Origin: Rallus limicola
Lineage: Eukaryota; Chordata; Aves; Gruiformes; Rallidae
Direction: 5' to 3'
Length of the DNA: 64,000 nt
Assembly: GCA_022605955.1 (NCBI GenBank)
Contig: JAKCOZ010000007.1
Span: 15,505,501-15,569,500 of the forward strand
Both the position numbers and the translations under genes were made by a program. Positions 1-12,548 of this stretch are shown one piece after another. The notes under the pieces are model-generated. The model saw nothing but the letters and a program-made list of their open reading frames with translations. It made no database searches and was not told where the DNA came from. How positions within the stretch are numbered: the stretch's first letter is position 1; the number at the start of each line of letters is the position of its first letter.

Positions 1-154
1 CTTTTTTACTAAACAACCCTAGTTCCACTGAAGAAGAGGGTGGGAAAGATGTAGTTGATTTCTCTGGAATATGAGCCTTATATTTTTCATAGCATTCCAC
101 TCATTCACTGAACCACAGTTCAGCTCTGATGAGCTATAGGGTAATAGTTTGCTT

Positions 155-668
155 CACAAAATCACAGAATGTTTGAATTTGGATGGGACCTCTGGAGGGC
201 ATCTGTTCCAGTACTCCTGATCAGGGCCACCTAGAGATGGTTGCCTAGGACCATGGCCAGACAGCTTCTGAATATCTCCATGACGGAAACTCCATCACCT
301 CTGTTGGTAACCTGTGCCAGTGCTTAGTCATCCTCACAGTGTAAAAGCATGTCCTGATGTTCAGAAAGAAGCTCCTGTGTTTCTCTTTGCGCCCATTGCC
401 TCTGGTCCTGTCACTAAGGCACAATCCACCACAGAAAAGAGCCTGGTTCTGTCCTCTTTTTTATCTCCACTTCAGATATTTATGTACATTGATAAGATTC
501 CCTTTGAGCCTTCTGTCTGCAGGCTGAACAGTCCCAGCTCTTTCAGCTTTTCCTCAGAGGAGAGATGCTCCAGTCCCTTAGTCATCCTTGCCCTTTGTTA
601 GACTCTCTCCAGTAGCTCTCTTGGACTGGGGTACCCAGAGCTGGACACACTTCTATTTGTACACCTAA
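155..668 (-). mobile_element. CR1 LINE, 3' part, 5'-truncated
   Basis: The left edge reads ATCACAGAATG, the reverse complement of the CR1 3' tail. The text then follows the antisense CR1 3' region: the tract about the lead being 'precise' in family terms (GGATGGGACCT), then CTCCAGT, then the reverse of the ORF2 end (GCAGGCTGAACAGTCCCAGCTC, read here in part) and the block ending near GGTACCCAGAGCTGGACAC. Divergence from the family is clear, with small indels, so this is an old copy. The 5' break near 668 is approximate. It is a dead fragment with no intact coding capacity; the 95-codon open frame on the + strand inside it is a shadow. Confidence 0.85.
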
Positions 669-1845
669 TAAAACATTAGTATGAAGTAATTAGAAATTTG
701 ATTTTGTCATCCTCTCCTTGCTGTTTCATCATAATTTCTGTACATACTTCATGTTTTATACTCTCTCATATCTATTATCATATTTCATGACATTTCCTCA
801 TAGGAAGAGTAGGAGTACAGCCTACTCTGTTGGGGTTTTTTTTAGCTATTAGTATCTGTGTGTATGTATGAAAAAATGTAGATATCTTATCTTTTGAGAG
901 GCTGAATTTATATACAGGCCAGATTGAATCTGGGTTACTTGTATCCCTGTCAACTTATATGAATCTCTTAAAATTCTATTAAAGCCTACAGCCTCTTTCA
1001 TTGCCACAGTTCTTCATTGCGTTTGCATCTAGAACACCACAGGGAACACCCACTGAATTATGTATCTCTTACACTTTCTGGGTCAAATAGGAGCAAGGAA
1101 GTTGGAAAAGAACTACATGCACTGAAGGAATATTGTAATTGCATAAGGTTCCTTAATTTTGCAGAGTTCACTATATCTTTCAAAGTTCTTTCTTTTCTAT
1201 TAATTTTGAAAAGAAGAAATATTTCATTTCACTTTCCCTGCAGAAGCAATAATTTTCAATGTTTATTTCACACATGATATAATCCACCCCAGGTTAGAAG
1301 CAAGCTTCCTGTTGGAGGATGGTCAAATAGGGAGTATTTTAAAACAGACCTCTCCCTCGGTTTTGCTGACTGTGATCCCACCTTCCATTCCCTTTCCTGG
1401 AGTGAGCACATGTGCACAAATCCTTCCCATGACCCCTAAGGAGAAGGGGGGACGTGGCACTTTATTTCCTTCTGCTCGCAATGAGGTCTTGGCACTCGCC
1501 CAGGGATATATCTAGGAGAAGTAGAACCTGGTGAGCCAACTAGAGGGAGAACACAGGAGCTCCGTTTGGCTCTTGTGGGCCTTCTGATATTATGCATATG
1601 CAAAACATGATGCAGTTGCTGTTCTCCCCTGCCCAGACCACCCACAACTACTGTAACATGGAAAGAGAGAGAGACACAGGAAGTTCTGGAGTCCCTGCTC
1701 TCTGTCTCCTTTTGAAGCTTTTCATATGCATGGGCCTATATTTCTGCAGTTCTTCAGAGTCTTCATGGCATAACTTAAAGACCCACCCAGGAAAGGGTCT
1801 CATTAGGCCAGATGCAGAGTCCTCAGGACATTCTTCTGTTACGCA
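669..1845. other. Non-coding stretch, no gene seen
   Basis: AT-rich single-copy-looking DNA lies between two CR1 fragments. Short open frames on both strands have no recognisable domain and no supporting splice pattern. I see nothing else in it. Confidence 0.6.
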
Positions 1846-2075
1846 CCATATTCTTCTCTGTGAGGGTGGTGAGGCCCTGGCACAGGCTGCCCAGAGAAGC
1901 TGTGGCTGCCCGCTCCCTAGCAGTGCTCAAGGTCAGGTTGGATGGTGCTTGGGGCAACCTGGTCTAGTGACCTCAATCCCCCCAGTGGCAGGGCAGTGGG
2001 GACTACGTGATCTTTGAGGTCCCTTCCAGCCCAAACTAGTCTGTGGTTCTGTGAGTATGACTCTATGATCCTATG
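1846..2075 (+). mobile_element. CR1 LINE, 3' end
   Basis: The segment starts in the last codons of CR1 ORF2 (GTGAGGCCCTGGCACAGG, then CTGCCCAGAGA) and runs through the 3' untranslated region (GGTCCCTTCCAGCCC). It ends in the octamer-type tail CTATGATCCTATGG. It is severely 5'-truncated, which is typical of CR1. The tail fixes the orientation as +. It belongs to the same general subfamily as the copies at 25 and 39 kb, judged by the CTGGCACAGG block. Confidence 0.9.
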
Positions 2076-2325
2076 GAAGTAGCGCCACAGGAAGGGCAGA
2101 AAACTTAATCAGCAATTTTTCTGCAGAGGTGTGCATCTATTGAAACCCACCCCATAGGACTGGATCATTTGGAGCCGTATCACTTGAGTAAACAACACAA
2201 TGAAGTAAAACCAACTGATGCATTTATTGTCATATTTTCCAATAACTCTAGAAGTAGAACATGAGGAAAGCTTCTAAAGCAGCAACTGGAAATGAATCTA
2301 TAAGAGGATGAACCAGAAAGAAAAG

Positions 2326-2342
2326 ACACACACACACACACA
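2326..2342. repeat. (AC)n microsatellite
   Basis: Seventeen bases of perfect AC alternation follow an A-rich run. It is short, so probably only weakly polymorphic. Confidence 0.9.
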
Positions 2343-5129
2343 AAAAGGAAATTGTGTAAACATGAAACTTTTATTATTAGAATATTTGTGTACTTACTCA
2401 GGTGCAAACTCAGTCTTGGGTGGTCCCTGGGAAAGAAACTGGCCTTCTTTTTGTTCCTGCTCCCATGCTGGATACAGTCAGGCTGGCCAAAGATTGTTGT
2501 ATACAGCACTCTTGTAGTCCTAATGTCTTTGTTCTGCTCTCCTGAGGCTCTGTTGAGTTGCTACAACATCTTTGCTGTTGGCAGCTCAAGCGGCATAAAG
2601 ACTCTTACTGAGAAGGGAAAATAGGGGGGGATATATAATCCTCCAATAACAGAGCTGAAGTGAGGAACCAGAACTAAATGTCAGAGGAAAAAAGGCCAAG
2701 TGAGGACAAGATTGAAAGAAAAAAGGAAAAATAGGTTGGTCTCCACTGTCAGTAGAATGGACATAAAGCGTTACTAGAGGGGAGATTTTGGCTATGTATC
2801 CTGGTGATTTTAGAGCCTTTTTTGCAGTTAATTGGCAAAGTAAATCCAGGCATAACAGGATTGAAATTCTTTTTCTTAGAAGGGATATTTCTCATAGTGA
2901 AAAAATAAATTGTGGAGCCAAAACTTGTGAAACAATCAACATTTCTTCAGGTTAAAACAGCCGGCCTTTAACTCTTACCAAAGCGCAAACACATTATATA
3001 TACATTATAACCTCCATCTTGGTTACTTAGAGTATGAAATTAAAGGCTGGTTTTGGTTGGGTTTTTTTTATTATTTGAAGAAATTCTCTATTTTCTAGAC
3101 TGGTACTTCTTTTTGGAAGGCTGGTTTACTAGACTGGTATTCCATTTTGGCAAATATCTGTCAAAAAAAAAGAAATATCCCACTGCTCCAGTAATGAGCC
3201 ATCATCTAATTCTACACTGCAACCTTACCTCTAGTCTTTCAGGGTTACATCAATATGACTATTCTCACATTTGCTGAGCAGCCTCGAGAACAGAATGGGT
3301 GACTATCCAAGAATTGCCTAGTAAAACACTGATATTGCTGGGATTAGGTCACTTTTATGAGGTACGAGCTCACTTCCCTTAAAGCTGAGAAAGGGTTTGA
3401 GCACCCTGGGTCAACAGTCGGTAAAATCAACACAGTCTTAGTTACTATAAAGCTACTTTTTCCCTTGCCCAACCTTTTCCCAGCTAAAACTACACGGGGA
3501 AACAGAGGGTGAATTCACAAATGCTGAAATTTTCACTGTGAAAACTTCATCTGGAACTAATTACTTCTTTTACCCACACACAACTGTCTTCCTATTCACT
3601 GGTTTCTAAACATCATCTTTTAGGTCATGTTCATGAGATTAATTAAATAAGTATATCCAGAGTTTGTTTAGTAATCCCATGTCCTTTGCAAAGTCTAGTA
3701 AACTAATTTTAAACTAAATCCTAGCATTTTCAGGCATAAACTGTGCAAGCTTTTGCCTAGTGATCAAGAAATGCACATGCCGATAGACAGTGCTTGAATT
3801 TAGGTTGCAGTTTATCACTATCAAGATCAAAGCAGAGAGGTTGGTTTCAGCTCCCCTCCTCATCTTATCCACTTTGTTCATACCTCACTTTCCTCTTCCT
3901 AGATCTGCAGAGCAGCTGTAGAAGCTGTTATCTGCTATCACTACTCCAGGCAGCTGCTCCCCCAGCCATAGCTATTAGCTGGTACCAGGGAAGAGCTGCC
4001 CGCAGGTTCCTTGGGACCTGCTAACATCTGGAGAGCTCAAATTATTGCCATATGCTGTATGAGCCCTCTCTGGAAGGCCAGAGAAAGCCCTGAGCTGTGT
4101 TTGCAGCACTTGAAGCACCTCAAATGGTATCTGAGACCAGTTCTGTGGGGAGGTATAGCATAAAAATACCTTAGATATGGAGGAAGAATGTGTTCTTCCA
4201 AGTGCTGCACCATGCTCGGGTCTAGAGCAGCTGCCCCTGAGGGCTATGGCAATACATCAGTAAGATATATTGCCCAAAGCTATTCATTAGAGCCATAAAA
4301 CCTCTTTTTCTGCTGCAGTAGGTTTTCTCATTGTCTGCCAGTTTCCTGCTGAATTATTGGATTACAAGCAAATAAGCAATGTGTCTTTTAAAGGCTTTTG
4401 GTAGGAATAGCTTGGAATTTATACATTCACTTAAGATCTTGATTAAACATCACAAACTTAGAGGCAATTTTCATAAGTTGTTTCACAGGAAAATTCTCCC
4501 TCCCTCCTATTTGTTATGATGAAACCACATTAGTTCTGTCAAAGCCAATAACATTGATCTGGATTTGTACCATTGTATCCAGGATGAGAATTTAGCTTAT
4601 AGCATACATTAAATGATGATGAGTATACCATATATGCTTCGTATGCAAAAGCATTTTCTTTCTTACCTATTCTCCCTCTCATATTATGTTTATTTGCTTA
4701 TCATAATTATTTAAACCAAATAGATTGTTAGCATCAAAGTTACAAAGCTGAGGTCCCCTACAACAGAAAATGCCAGAAACAAGCTACCACTTTAATTTGC
4801 TTCTTTATGTTTTTAATGGTGATACAGTCAATGGAAGAACCCTATCATGCCCAGTTATCTGCTGGATACTTTAACAGATTCCGTATTCAGCCTTTATTCA
4901 GTGTTTATTTTGTTCTCACTAGTTAACTTAGTGGCTGAGTGGGGAGTAGAGCATAAAACAGAAAAACAATCCTTGAGAGGAAAACATCTTTGACAAAGAC
5001 AGAGTCCTGGGGGAATTACTGGAACAGATACAGCATTTCTTTCTCTCTTTTCTTTACTGGTAGGCAGATGTACAGTCAGTTACTTAATCCGTGTAACTGC
5101 AGCATCTCATGACAAAGCTCTACCTCTTC

Positions 5130-5148
5130 TTTTTTTTTTTTTTTTTTT
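5130..5148. repeat. Poly-T run (19 nt)
   Basis: Uninterrupted T19 followed by AAATTCC. No retrotransposed gene sequence is recognisable on the side expected for a minus-strand poly-A tail, so I treat it as simple sequence. Confidence 0.9.
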
Positions 5149-6163
5149 AAATTCCAAATCACTTTAACAAGTTCAGATTCTATCCCTAAATGCCTCTTGT
5201 GCTCTGGGCTTTCTCAGTTTTCTCTGTGCTTGTTTGTTGGGCTTTTTTTGGTTTGGGTTTTTTTTAAGTAAGTGGAGCAAAGTTTCCTTATAAGTCAGCC
5301 AAATAGGGACTATCATAAGATATGCACACAAAAAGTACTATAGCACAGTGTTGGGATGGGGGGGAGGTGTGTTTCAAGGGCTTTTGGAATATATCCAAGA
5401 CTCTTTAAACAGAGCCTTGCAGAACCCTTGCTAAACTTGAAATAGCTGTCATTTGACAATAGCTGGGGTTTTTTTAATGCATTGATCACCTTCATAAGGA
5501 ACTGGAACTTTTAAAGATCCTTTCTTACTATCCAAAAGGTCATTCGGACATATGAAGCCACATTCTTGTATACCAGGTTGGGCTTTAGATTTCAGTGGCC
5601 TCTCAAGAGTAAGAACCACTAAGTGGGAGTGAAAGCCCTTACACATTTCTATTCAAAGACCTATTCAGCCAAGAAAACCTGGTATGAAAGTGGAAGTCAA
5701 CTTGATGCACCCCTTCTCAGCTCAAAGCATGCGAGCTCATTGCTTGTTCTGATTATTTTTCCTTTTGGGAAGTACCACATGATATCAAAAAAACTCCAGC
5801 TAGCATTTTGCCCTCTGGCACGTTGGCTGAATGCTGACATACTTACTGGAAGTAATATATAAAAAAATAGGACAAATATTTCAAGGAAGGAATGCAACAT
5901 GAGGTCTTGTTACCCAGCAACCATGTGTTTAAAAGGACATCTGACAGTCATTCCCACTTCAAACTTGATGGCCTTCTAATCATCCATTGATGGAGAGGTC
6001 AGCAAGGTATCTAAGACTTATAAAGCACTATGAAAACAGCAATAAAAACATGGTAAAAATCAATACTTAAAAAGGATTTTTCTAAAAAGTCAAAGTCATT
6101 TTGATTTCAGTCTTTTTTTTCCATTTAAGACCTTCATTGAAATGACCAGCCTTTTTAATGGAC

Positions 6164-6193
6164 ATTGAAATTAAATTGAAATTAAATTGAAAT
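6164..6193. repeat. 11-bp tandem repeat, 2.7 copies
   Basis: The unit ATTGAAATTAA occurs twice perfectly and is followed by ATTGAAAT. A short A/T-rich minisatellite, likely produced by replication slippage. Confidence 0.9.
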
Positions 6194-9100
6194 GCGAAAT
6201 ATCAACATATGTTCTGATTTATTCTTATCTTGCCTTCAGCCATAGGAGAGAGGGATCCATCAGTAAGCAGGCAAGTTAATATTTTCAAACATTTCCATTC
6301 ATCCAACTTTCAAATGTTAAGGAATAACTTTACAACAGCTGTGCTTGTGAAATATTCCAGCTGTAACTACTAGTGGGTGCCCAGGGTCAGATTCTGAGAT
6401 GAAGTTAGAAGTGTGGTACCAGTTAAGTCAGCTTTCTGCATTCAAACTCCCTAAAATATTCTACTGCTGAACCTGTGGAATAAGACTCTTGTGTCACACA
6501 GTTCGAAGGGAGAAGTACAAATAGGGGCCAATTGAACTTAACTTTTTAAATTTTTTTCAAATATTTACTGGTTTCTCTGTGTGTATGGAAAGATCCCAAA
6601 CCTGTTCATTTCTGTGGTCTCTTCTGACTTTATAGAATTATTTGTCTTTGCATTACAATGGTACTTAGATGTCTTCCCAAAAAGAAAAAAAGATCTGCTG
6701 GTAGAGTCTGCTTGGGCAAGCACACTGTAAGAGGCTATTAAGTTTACAGTCTCATCACAAGAGGTGAAAAAACAAGGCCAGAGACTTGCTCCAGGTTATT
6801 GAAATGAGCTTCAAATTGAAACCTTGAGTTGCAGTCTCTGTCAATACTTTTATTCTCTGAGCTGCACCACTTACTCTCTTATTATAAAATAAACATACTT
6901 GCCCCAGGACTTTTAGGACTTGAAAGTCTTCTCCAGGATATCTGACAGTGCTAACAGCATTTGGTGCCATAGTCAGAAGCATTGCAGAAAGTCAAGAGTA
7001 GGAAATGGCTGGGTAGAAGGTAACCTCAGCCCCAGCACAACCTGAAATGAAAAAAAGGATAGTATGAAATTGCCACTCTTGGTCACAAGGTGTATGCTGA
7101 GCGTGATGTTAGGGAAGAAAGAGGAGAATGGTCTGGGGCACTGCAAATCACCATCATTCTACCTGTCCCTTTGGCTACCCAGTGTCAGTAGCTTCCTCAG
7201 CTGCTATCAGGAGAGCTAGAGGCATGATGTAAACAGAGAGCAGTAGATGACATACTGTGAATGCTGCACATAATGCAATCTAGGCAAGGAGGATCAAGGG
7301 GCTAGAAAGCTTGAAGCCCAATGTAGGTGGCCACAGAGTCCAGGAGCCAGCCTGCAAACACCCAGCTTCATTGTAAGTCACCACTCTGCTTGCACATGCA
7401 GTTGGTGAGCACCAGGCAAGAGCATGCTCTGCTACCCAGGAAAAGTCAGGGAGTAAGCACATGAAAACAGACAGTGGGAGCAGCTGAATTTTCCAGCCAG
7501 TACCCTGCCACCAACACAGAGCTCCAGCCCAAGAGGTGTGAACAGGCTTCTGTCCTGTAACATCTCTAGGTGCTCTCAGCTACTTGGGGAGGTGACAGCT
7601 TTTGTCACTGGTGTGAAACACATTTCTTCCCTCCTTAGATAGAAGTGTTGCTCCCATCTCCTTCAGCATAAACAAACAAGAGCCCTGTGATCTCACAGGC
7701 ACCTTTTTTATAAGGCATGCTTCTGAACCTGCTCCAAATGCCTTCTCCTTATGCATTCACAGACATGTAGTAGTGTCTCACTATCAGAGAAAATAGCTGC
7801 TAACAGTTTATGCTTATTCATCAGAGGATTTTTTCCTGTGATTTATTTAAGACACAATTAGATGAAATACATACCAGACACTGAATCAGAAATATGCCTC
7901 CATACAAAGAATGGCAGAACTGCAACATCCGTCCTGTGTGTGGAAAGAAGTGTCCATCCTTCCAGGTCTTCCTTTTGAATAACAAGGGCTTTGCTATTCC
8001 TGCAATAGTTTCCATGCTATGACTGGACTGTGTCATTCCTGCTTCTGACTAGTGTAGAGGAAGGTGTGAACCTGGAGGGAGAGTGACCTGGTGAGATGCT
8101 GTTCCCATTTGGCCCTTTGGAGCATTCCAGGAGAAGGCCATGTCTGAGAGTATTAGGTCCCCTACAGCTCCACCACACAAGTCTCTTCACTGGTCATCAA
8201 GGCTGTGATGACCACAGTTAGACTCTGTGATGTGATGGTAGAAGGTTTCTGATACAGTACCAGAGACATGAGGAGCCTTTTCCATGGGATGCAACCAGCA
8301 TAAGGTTTCCTATCTAATTTTATACTCTTAGCCATAGCTCGTATGGGATGGAAGATTTAAACCAGCCAGTGCTAAAATACACAGAGGTCTTTAAAGTTTC
8401 CAACTTCTGAACCTACCAACACCCTAAGCTAACTGTGGTGGATCTTGGCACTGGCCACAGTTGTCATCTAACCCACTTCGTTGGTGTTTTGCTGCTGTAA
8501 AAAATCCACAACTTGGGCTACAGCATTCAACTTCCTGTCTGAAAAACTAATGAACTAAGTAAAAACCTATTGCATAGGATTTGCCATAAATGTAACTCAG
8601 TTTCTGTTTTCTCAGTTTCTATGAACTTATCATTGTTTGGGGAACTTTTGTGATTCTTGTGATGACAGAAAGATGGTTCTTGAACTGTCTAGTGGCTATT
8701 CATTGATATCTGAATTTTGCAAGGGTAAAGGCTGGTACCATAAACCCAAGTCTGCATCAACTGTTACCATAATCCCAAAGACAGGACCCGTGCCTAGTCC
8801 TGTCTTGACTTTCTGTACAAGAGTATGTTCTACCTTTTGAATTCTGTCATTAGGAAACAAAGCAATGCTTGTTTTAGCTTGATCCACAGTGTTAAGTAGC
8901 CAATCCAAACCTCATTTTGCTCCGTCAGTTTAGGGGATACTGAATATCAATTAGTAATCTTGGCTTTGGTCAAAAATGTTCACAAGAGCACAGCTTGGTT
9001 CAAACAAATGGAAAGAGCTAAGAAAACACTGTCTGAATATGTTTAGTCCAGCTGCAAGTAAAAATTCACTACCTGTAGTTTTTTAATGATATTTTCCTTT

Positions 9101-11399
9101 CTCTGACATTCTCTCAGGTCACAACCGGGACAGGCAATTAGAAGCAGCAGGGACTACTTTTTACTTACATATTAACCTTTCCAGCACCCCATGCCCTCTC
9201 CTTTACATCCCACAGTAACAGGTTTCTGCTGATACAAACTGTTTTGGCAGTTGGGCAAGATTTGAGTTCTTAGAAGGAGGGTGAGTACCTAGTAAGTGAC
9301 ATCATCTAACATGTCCTCCTCAGAAAAGACAGAGTTCCGAAAGGACAGAAAACCAAAGAACTAATAAAGTCCACCTGGAAATCATATTACCCCCTACAGA
9401 CCAACCTTCATTTTGTTAAGCCTCCTCAGGATTGGGATATCAATCCCCTCAGCAGTGCAGAACAGTGGTGCATACAACTCTCCAAATTTCAGGGACCATC
9501 TTGCAGTACCCTGTAACGACTGCAAGTCTGGGTCCTCAGTGGCACTTACATGTCTGCCAGGGCTGCATGTGCACCAACAGGCCTTAATGGCCTCACAGGA
9601 CACCTACGTTTCCACCCCTGTCTGGGGGTCCAGGAGCCCCCATTTCAACAGAGCCTTGGTTCTTGCCCCTGGTCCAGTTTCCTGTGTAGATCTTGGATCT
9701 ATGGTGTAGCCTTGTTTCTAGTCCTGTCTTCTGTCCCTTCTCCAGTTGTTCCCAGCTGACCTCCCTGGATGGATCACAGACATGTTTTATCGCCTGTTTT
9801 GTGGGTGAGAGAGACATCATCTAATATCATCATGTCTGGCTGCTCGGGGACACTGTTCCTGGTCAGTAAGAACACTGTGCATACTGGGGTTGCCCTCAGC
9901 TCCTGGCTAACCACCCTGGCGGTGCCTAACCATCCCCTGAAAGTGGCTAACACCCACAGTGCTAGACCTGAGTCACACAATCAGACTAGCCAACAATCTG
10001 CATACATTGCTGTATGTGTGGAGAGCACGTGTAATGTTCCCCAGTTTCCACCTGTCCTGCTGCTAGCACTCTTCTCTTGAACACTTGCTATCTCCCTTCT
10101 TCCCTTTCTAGGATGTTCACATTCTTCTTTACTTGGCTTTATTTCTAATAGTTACTTTTTTCTGCAAAATCTCTGACTGGAAAGTTCCCAGGATAGCATC
10201 CCAACCTCGTGAGAAATCTGTGGGCATGCTGGGGGAAAACAGTTGATAGGACTTGTCATTTGTGTGTATAAGCCTCCTCCCCTACTCTATGTTATCTGGG
10301 TTGTTCAAAACATGACAGACAGTGATGTTGAAAGGGTAAACCGCTATGATAAAATAATGCACTGCTGTTCAAAGCAGCATATTCTACCCTATGGTTCCTC
10401 CCCCTGCTCCAAAAGTACAAACATAAATCATGTTGCTGGTTACACTACCACCACACACTGCAATCAGGCATTCATAAGATTCAAATCCACTGAAGTCATC
10501 AGCAGTCTTTGAGTTAGCACATCAGAGAAGGTCCAAGAAGTATTTTGCAGTACTTGGTTTTCTGGTTTTGCAACATAGTTTGGGCTTTTGGAAATGGGGG
10601 TCGGCAGAGAGCAGGCTGAGTTGAAGATAAAAAATTAGCATATTTTAGTATGCTTGAAGTCATTCTACATCCATTCAAACACCATTTTTTACATGCCCCT
10701 TTGACACAATTCAAACTTTACCTCCTGTCACTGATAAAGTCCCTGGTATTCATTCTTAATACAACAGAAAGTTGCTGTTATGTAATATTTATAGCAAGCC
10801 TTCCTAAATCCTCTAAATTACCTAAAGTATGCAAAAATTCAAGCTATGCATCATGGACCAAGCACAACAGCTTTCAGTTGTGGGAAAAAGTGAGAAGTTT
10901 AACTCTCAGTTTCCTGGATTTGACAAGCTTAATCCTAACCCAGAACATTTGTTTTAATGCATTTCTCTGTGTTTTGAGAAATAAAGGACCATTTGTCTCC
11001 ATTGCATCTGCACACAAAACCAACTTCAGCGTCTCCAACTGTCATATATAATACACGAAAACAATCTGCTCCTGAAATGTGGTCTCTTGTCTGGAGTCAC
11101 TTGTGTAGCAGATGCATGAGCTTCATATGTCTTAGTCCTTCCCCACTGCATCCTTAGAGTCCCTGATACACACTGATTCAGTTCTGTAGTCGGGAAGCAC
11201 TGGACCAGATAAAATAGCTTGAAAATTACCATAAAGTCAGAAAATGAGGCAGGCAGGAGCCTTAAGAGTTCTAGCCCTCTGCACAAAAGGAAAATCAGGG
11301 ACCCTCCTGACAGTTTGTCTTCTGATTTATTCTTGAAGAGTTCAGTGCTGGCAGTAGCATCTCCTCCCTGCTCATGTCAGAACATAGGTACTTGCTCTC

Positions 11400-11720
11400 A
11401 GTAAAAACTTTTCAGAGTCTCTGACCTAAATCTTCCTTGATACAATCTTGTTTTATTCCCTCTTATCTGATTCACTGTGGTTATAGTGACAATTTATTCC
11501 TTCTCTCTTTTCATCTTTACTTGAAGGCTATTATTTTGTCTCCTTAATCTTTTCTTTTCTAGGATAAACAAGCCCAAGTTTTTTAATTGTTAATTTTTAA
11601 TTTTTAATTGCTCACAGGTCATGTTTTTCTAGATCTCTCTCTGTTGGTCTTCTCTACCCTATCTCCAATCGTTCCACATATCAAATCCTGAGCATCTTCA
11701 CTTGCCTTAGATAGGACAGT
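11400..11720 (-). mobile_element. Ancient, heavily diverged CR1-type LINE relic
   Basis: Read on the + strand, the text follows the antisense order of old amniote CR1 elements: a 'TACTTGAAGGCTATTAT...GTCTCC' block, then 'TCTTTTCTAGGATAAACAAGCCCAAG', then 'TCACAGGTCATGTTTTTCTAGA', then 'TATCTCCAATCGTTCCACAT' (each shown only in part). This order matches the reverse of the ORF2 end. Divergence is much higher than in the other CR1 copies and there is an AT-rich insertion at 11579-11611. Family text was recalled, not searched; the ends are approximate. Confidence 0.65.
11579..11611. repeat. (TTTTTAA)n low-complexity tract
   Basis: Imperfect repeats of TTTTTAA or TTAATTG sit inside the old CR1 relic and interrupt its match to the family. 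Probably a slippage expansion after insertion. Confidence 0.7.
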
Positions 11721-11987
11721 CCCCTTAAAACATCCTGGTGTTACCCGTTCCACGTGCTTAGGTCACAGTAATGGGGCAGATGACACCAAGCAGAATGTAT
11801 TTGCTTTTTGCAGATACAGGCTGACATAGCCATGTTTTTCCTACTGCTAGGATTGTTGTCCTAAAGAGAGTTTACTGTAGCAGAAATGTACATGCCTACT
11901 TACTGCCTTACAGTTTTGCCACACTTCTGTTTGTCTACCTTAACCTTTATAGGCATTTTTATGCATAGCCATACTTATAGGCATGTA

Positions 11988-12054
11988 CAGATGTTATATA
12001 TATGATCATATACATACACATATCCCAGTATACATATGGGCATGTATACATGGT
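11988..12054. repeat. TA/CA-rich cluster with short palindromes
   Basis: Contains a 14-bp palindrome centred on GATC (TATATGATCATATA) and a 12-bp palindrome CATGTATACATG within alternating TA, CA and TG steps. It looks like a decayed dinucleotide repeat. No protein-binding role is implied. Confidence 0.6.
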
Positions 12055-12416
12055 GTTAAGATACAAGCACATGCAAATGTATCCGGCAAATATTTCTTCC
12101 TTCTCTTCCTTTTGTTAAAGGTGGAAGGAAGCACAGTTTCAGTCACAGTAAAGGAGCCCGTGCAGCACAGGGCAAATGGCACCAGTCAGCAAATTGGTTT
12201 TGCCTGGAGGAAATTGTGAAATTTTATGCTAAGGGGCAGGGAACTTTACCAGACCTTTTGATGATCTCCTTCTGTAAAGTCACAGAATCTTGTTAGCAAA
12301 AAGACAATAAAGCAGGCTTGTTTAAATAACCCATTACTGTTCGTCTCTTATTCAGACCACATCCCCAAACAAATGACTGCTGTGTCTGTTTTTTGATCAA
12401 TCCTTCTTTGTTTCAG

Positions 12417-12548
12417 GCTGCCACAGAGGTTTTCCGGATTAACTCCCAAATAAATGATCTAGTTCCTGCTGAATGGACCCCACTGAATAGGGCACCCACA
12501 CAGCAAAATTACATACCTGGCAGGGACGGAGAATCTGTTTCTTGTTGA
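12417..12548 (+). other. Exon-like segment, possible 3'-terminal coding exon
   Basis: A good splice acceptor (TCCTTCTTTGTTTCAG) ends at 12416. From the next base one frame is open for 43 codons and then stops at TGA 12546-12548; the translation begins AATEVFRINS and ends ESVSC. The frame is in fact open further left, to a TAA near 12332, so the open stretch alone does not prove an exon boundary at 12417. No donor follows, so it would have to be a last exon; AATAAA-like signals exist about 0.9-1.1 kb downstream. I recognise no protein family. A 43-codon frame after a chance acceptor is not rare. Confidence 0.15.

Larger units (their letters stand above)
2076..11399. other. Long non-coding stretch, no gene seen
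   Basis: About 9.3 kb of AT-rich DNA with only simple repeats that I can name. Open frames are all short (up to about 110 codons), scattered over both strands, and show no recognisable protein family. A patch at about 9.4-10.1 kb is richer in G+C than its surroundings and has several overlapping short frames, but no domain or consistent splice signals. It is probably intergenic or intronic. Confidence 0.55.

Noticed and set aside
10650..11051. 133-codon + strand open frame
   Set aside because: AT-rich, no domain, no Kozak or splice support, and no conservation information.
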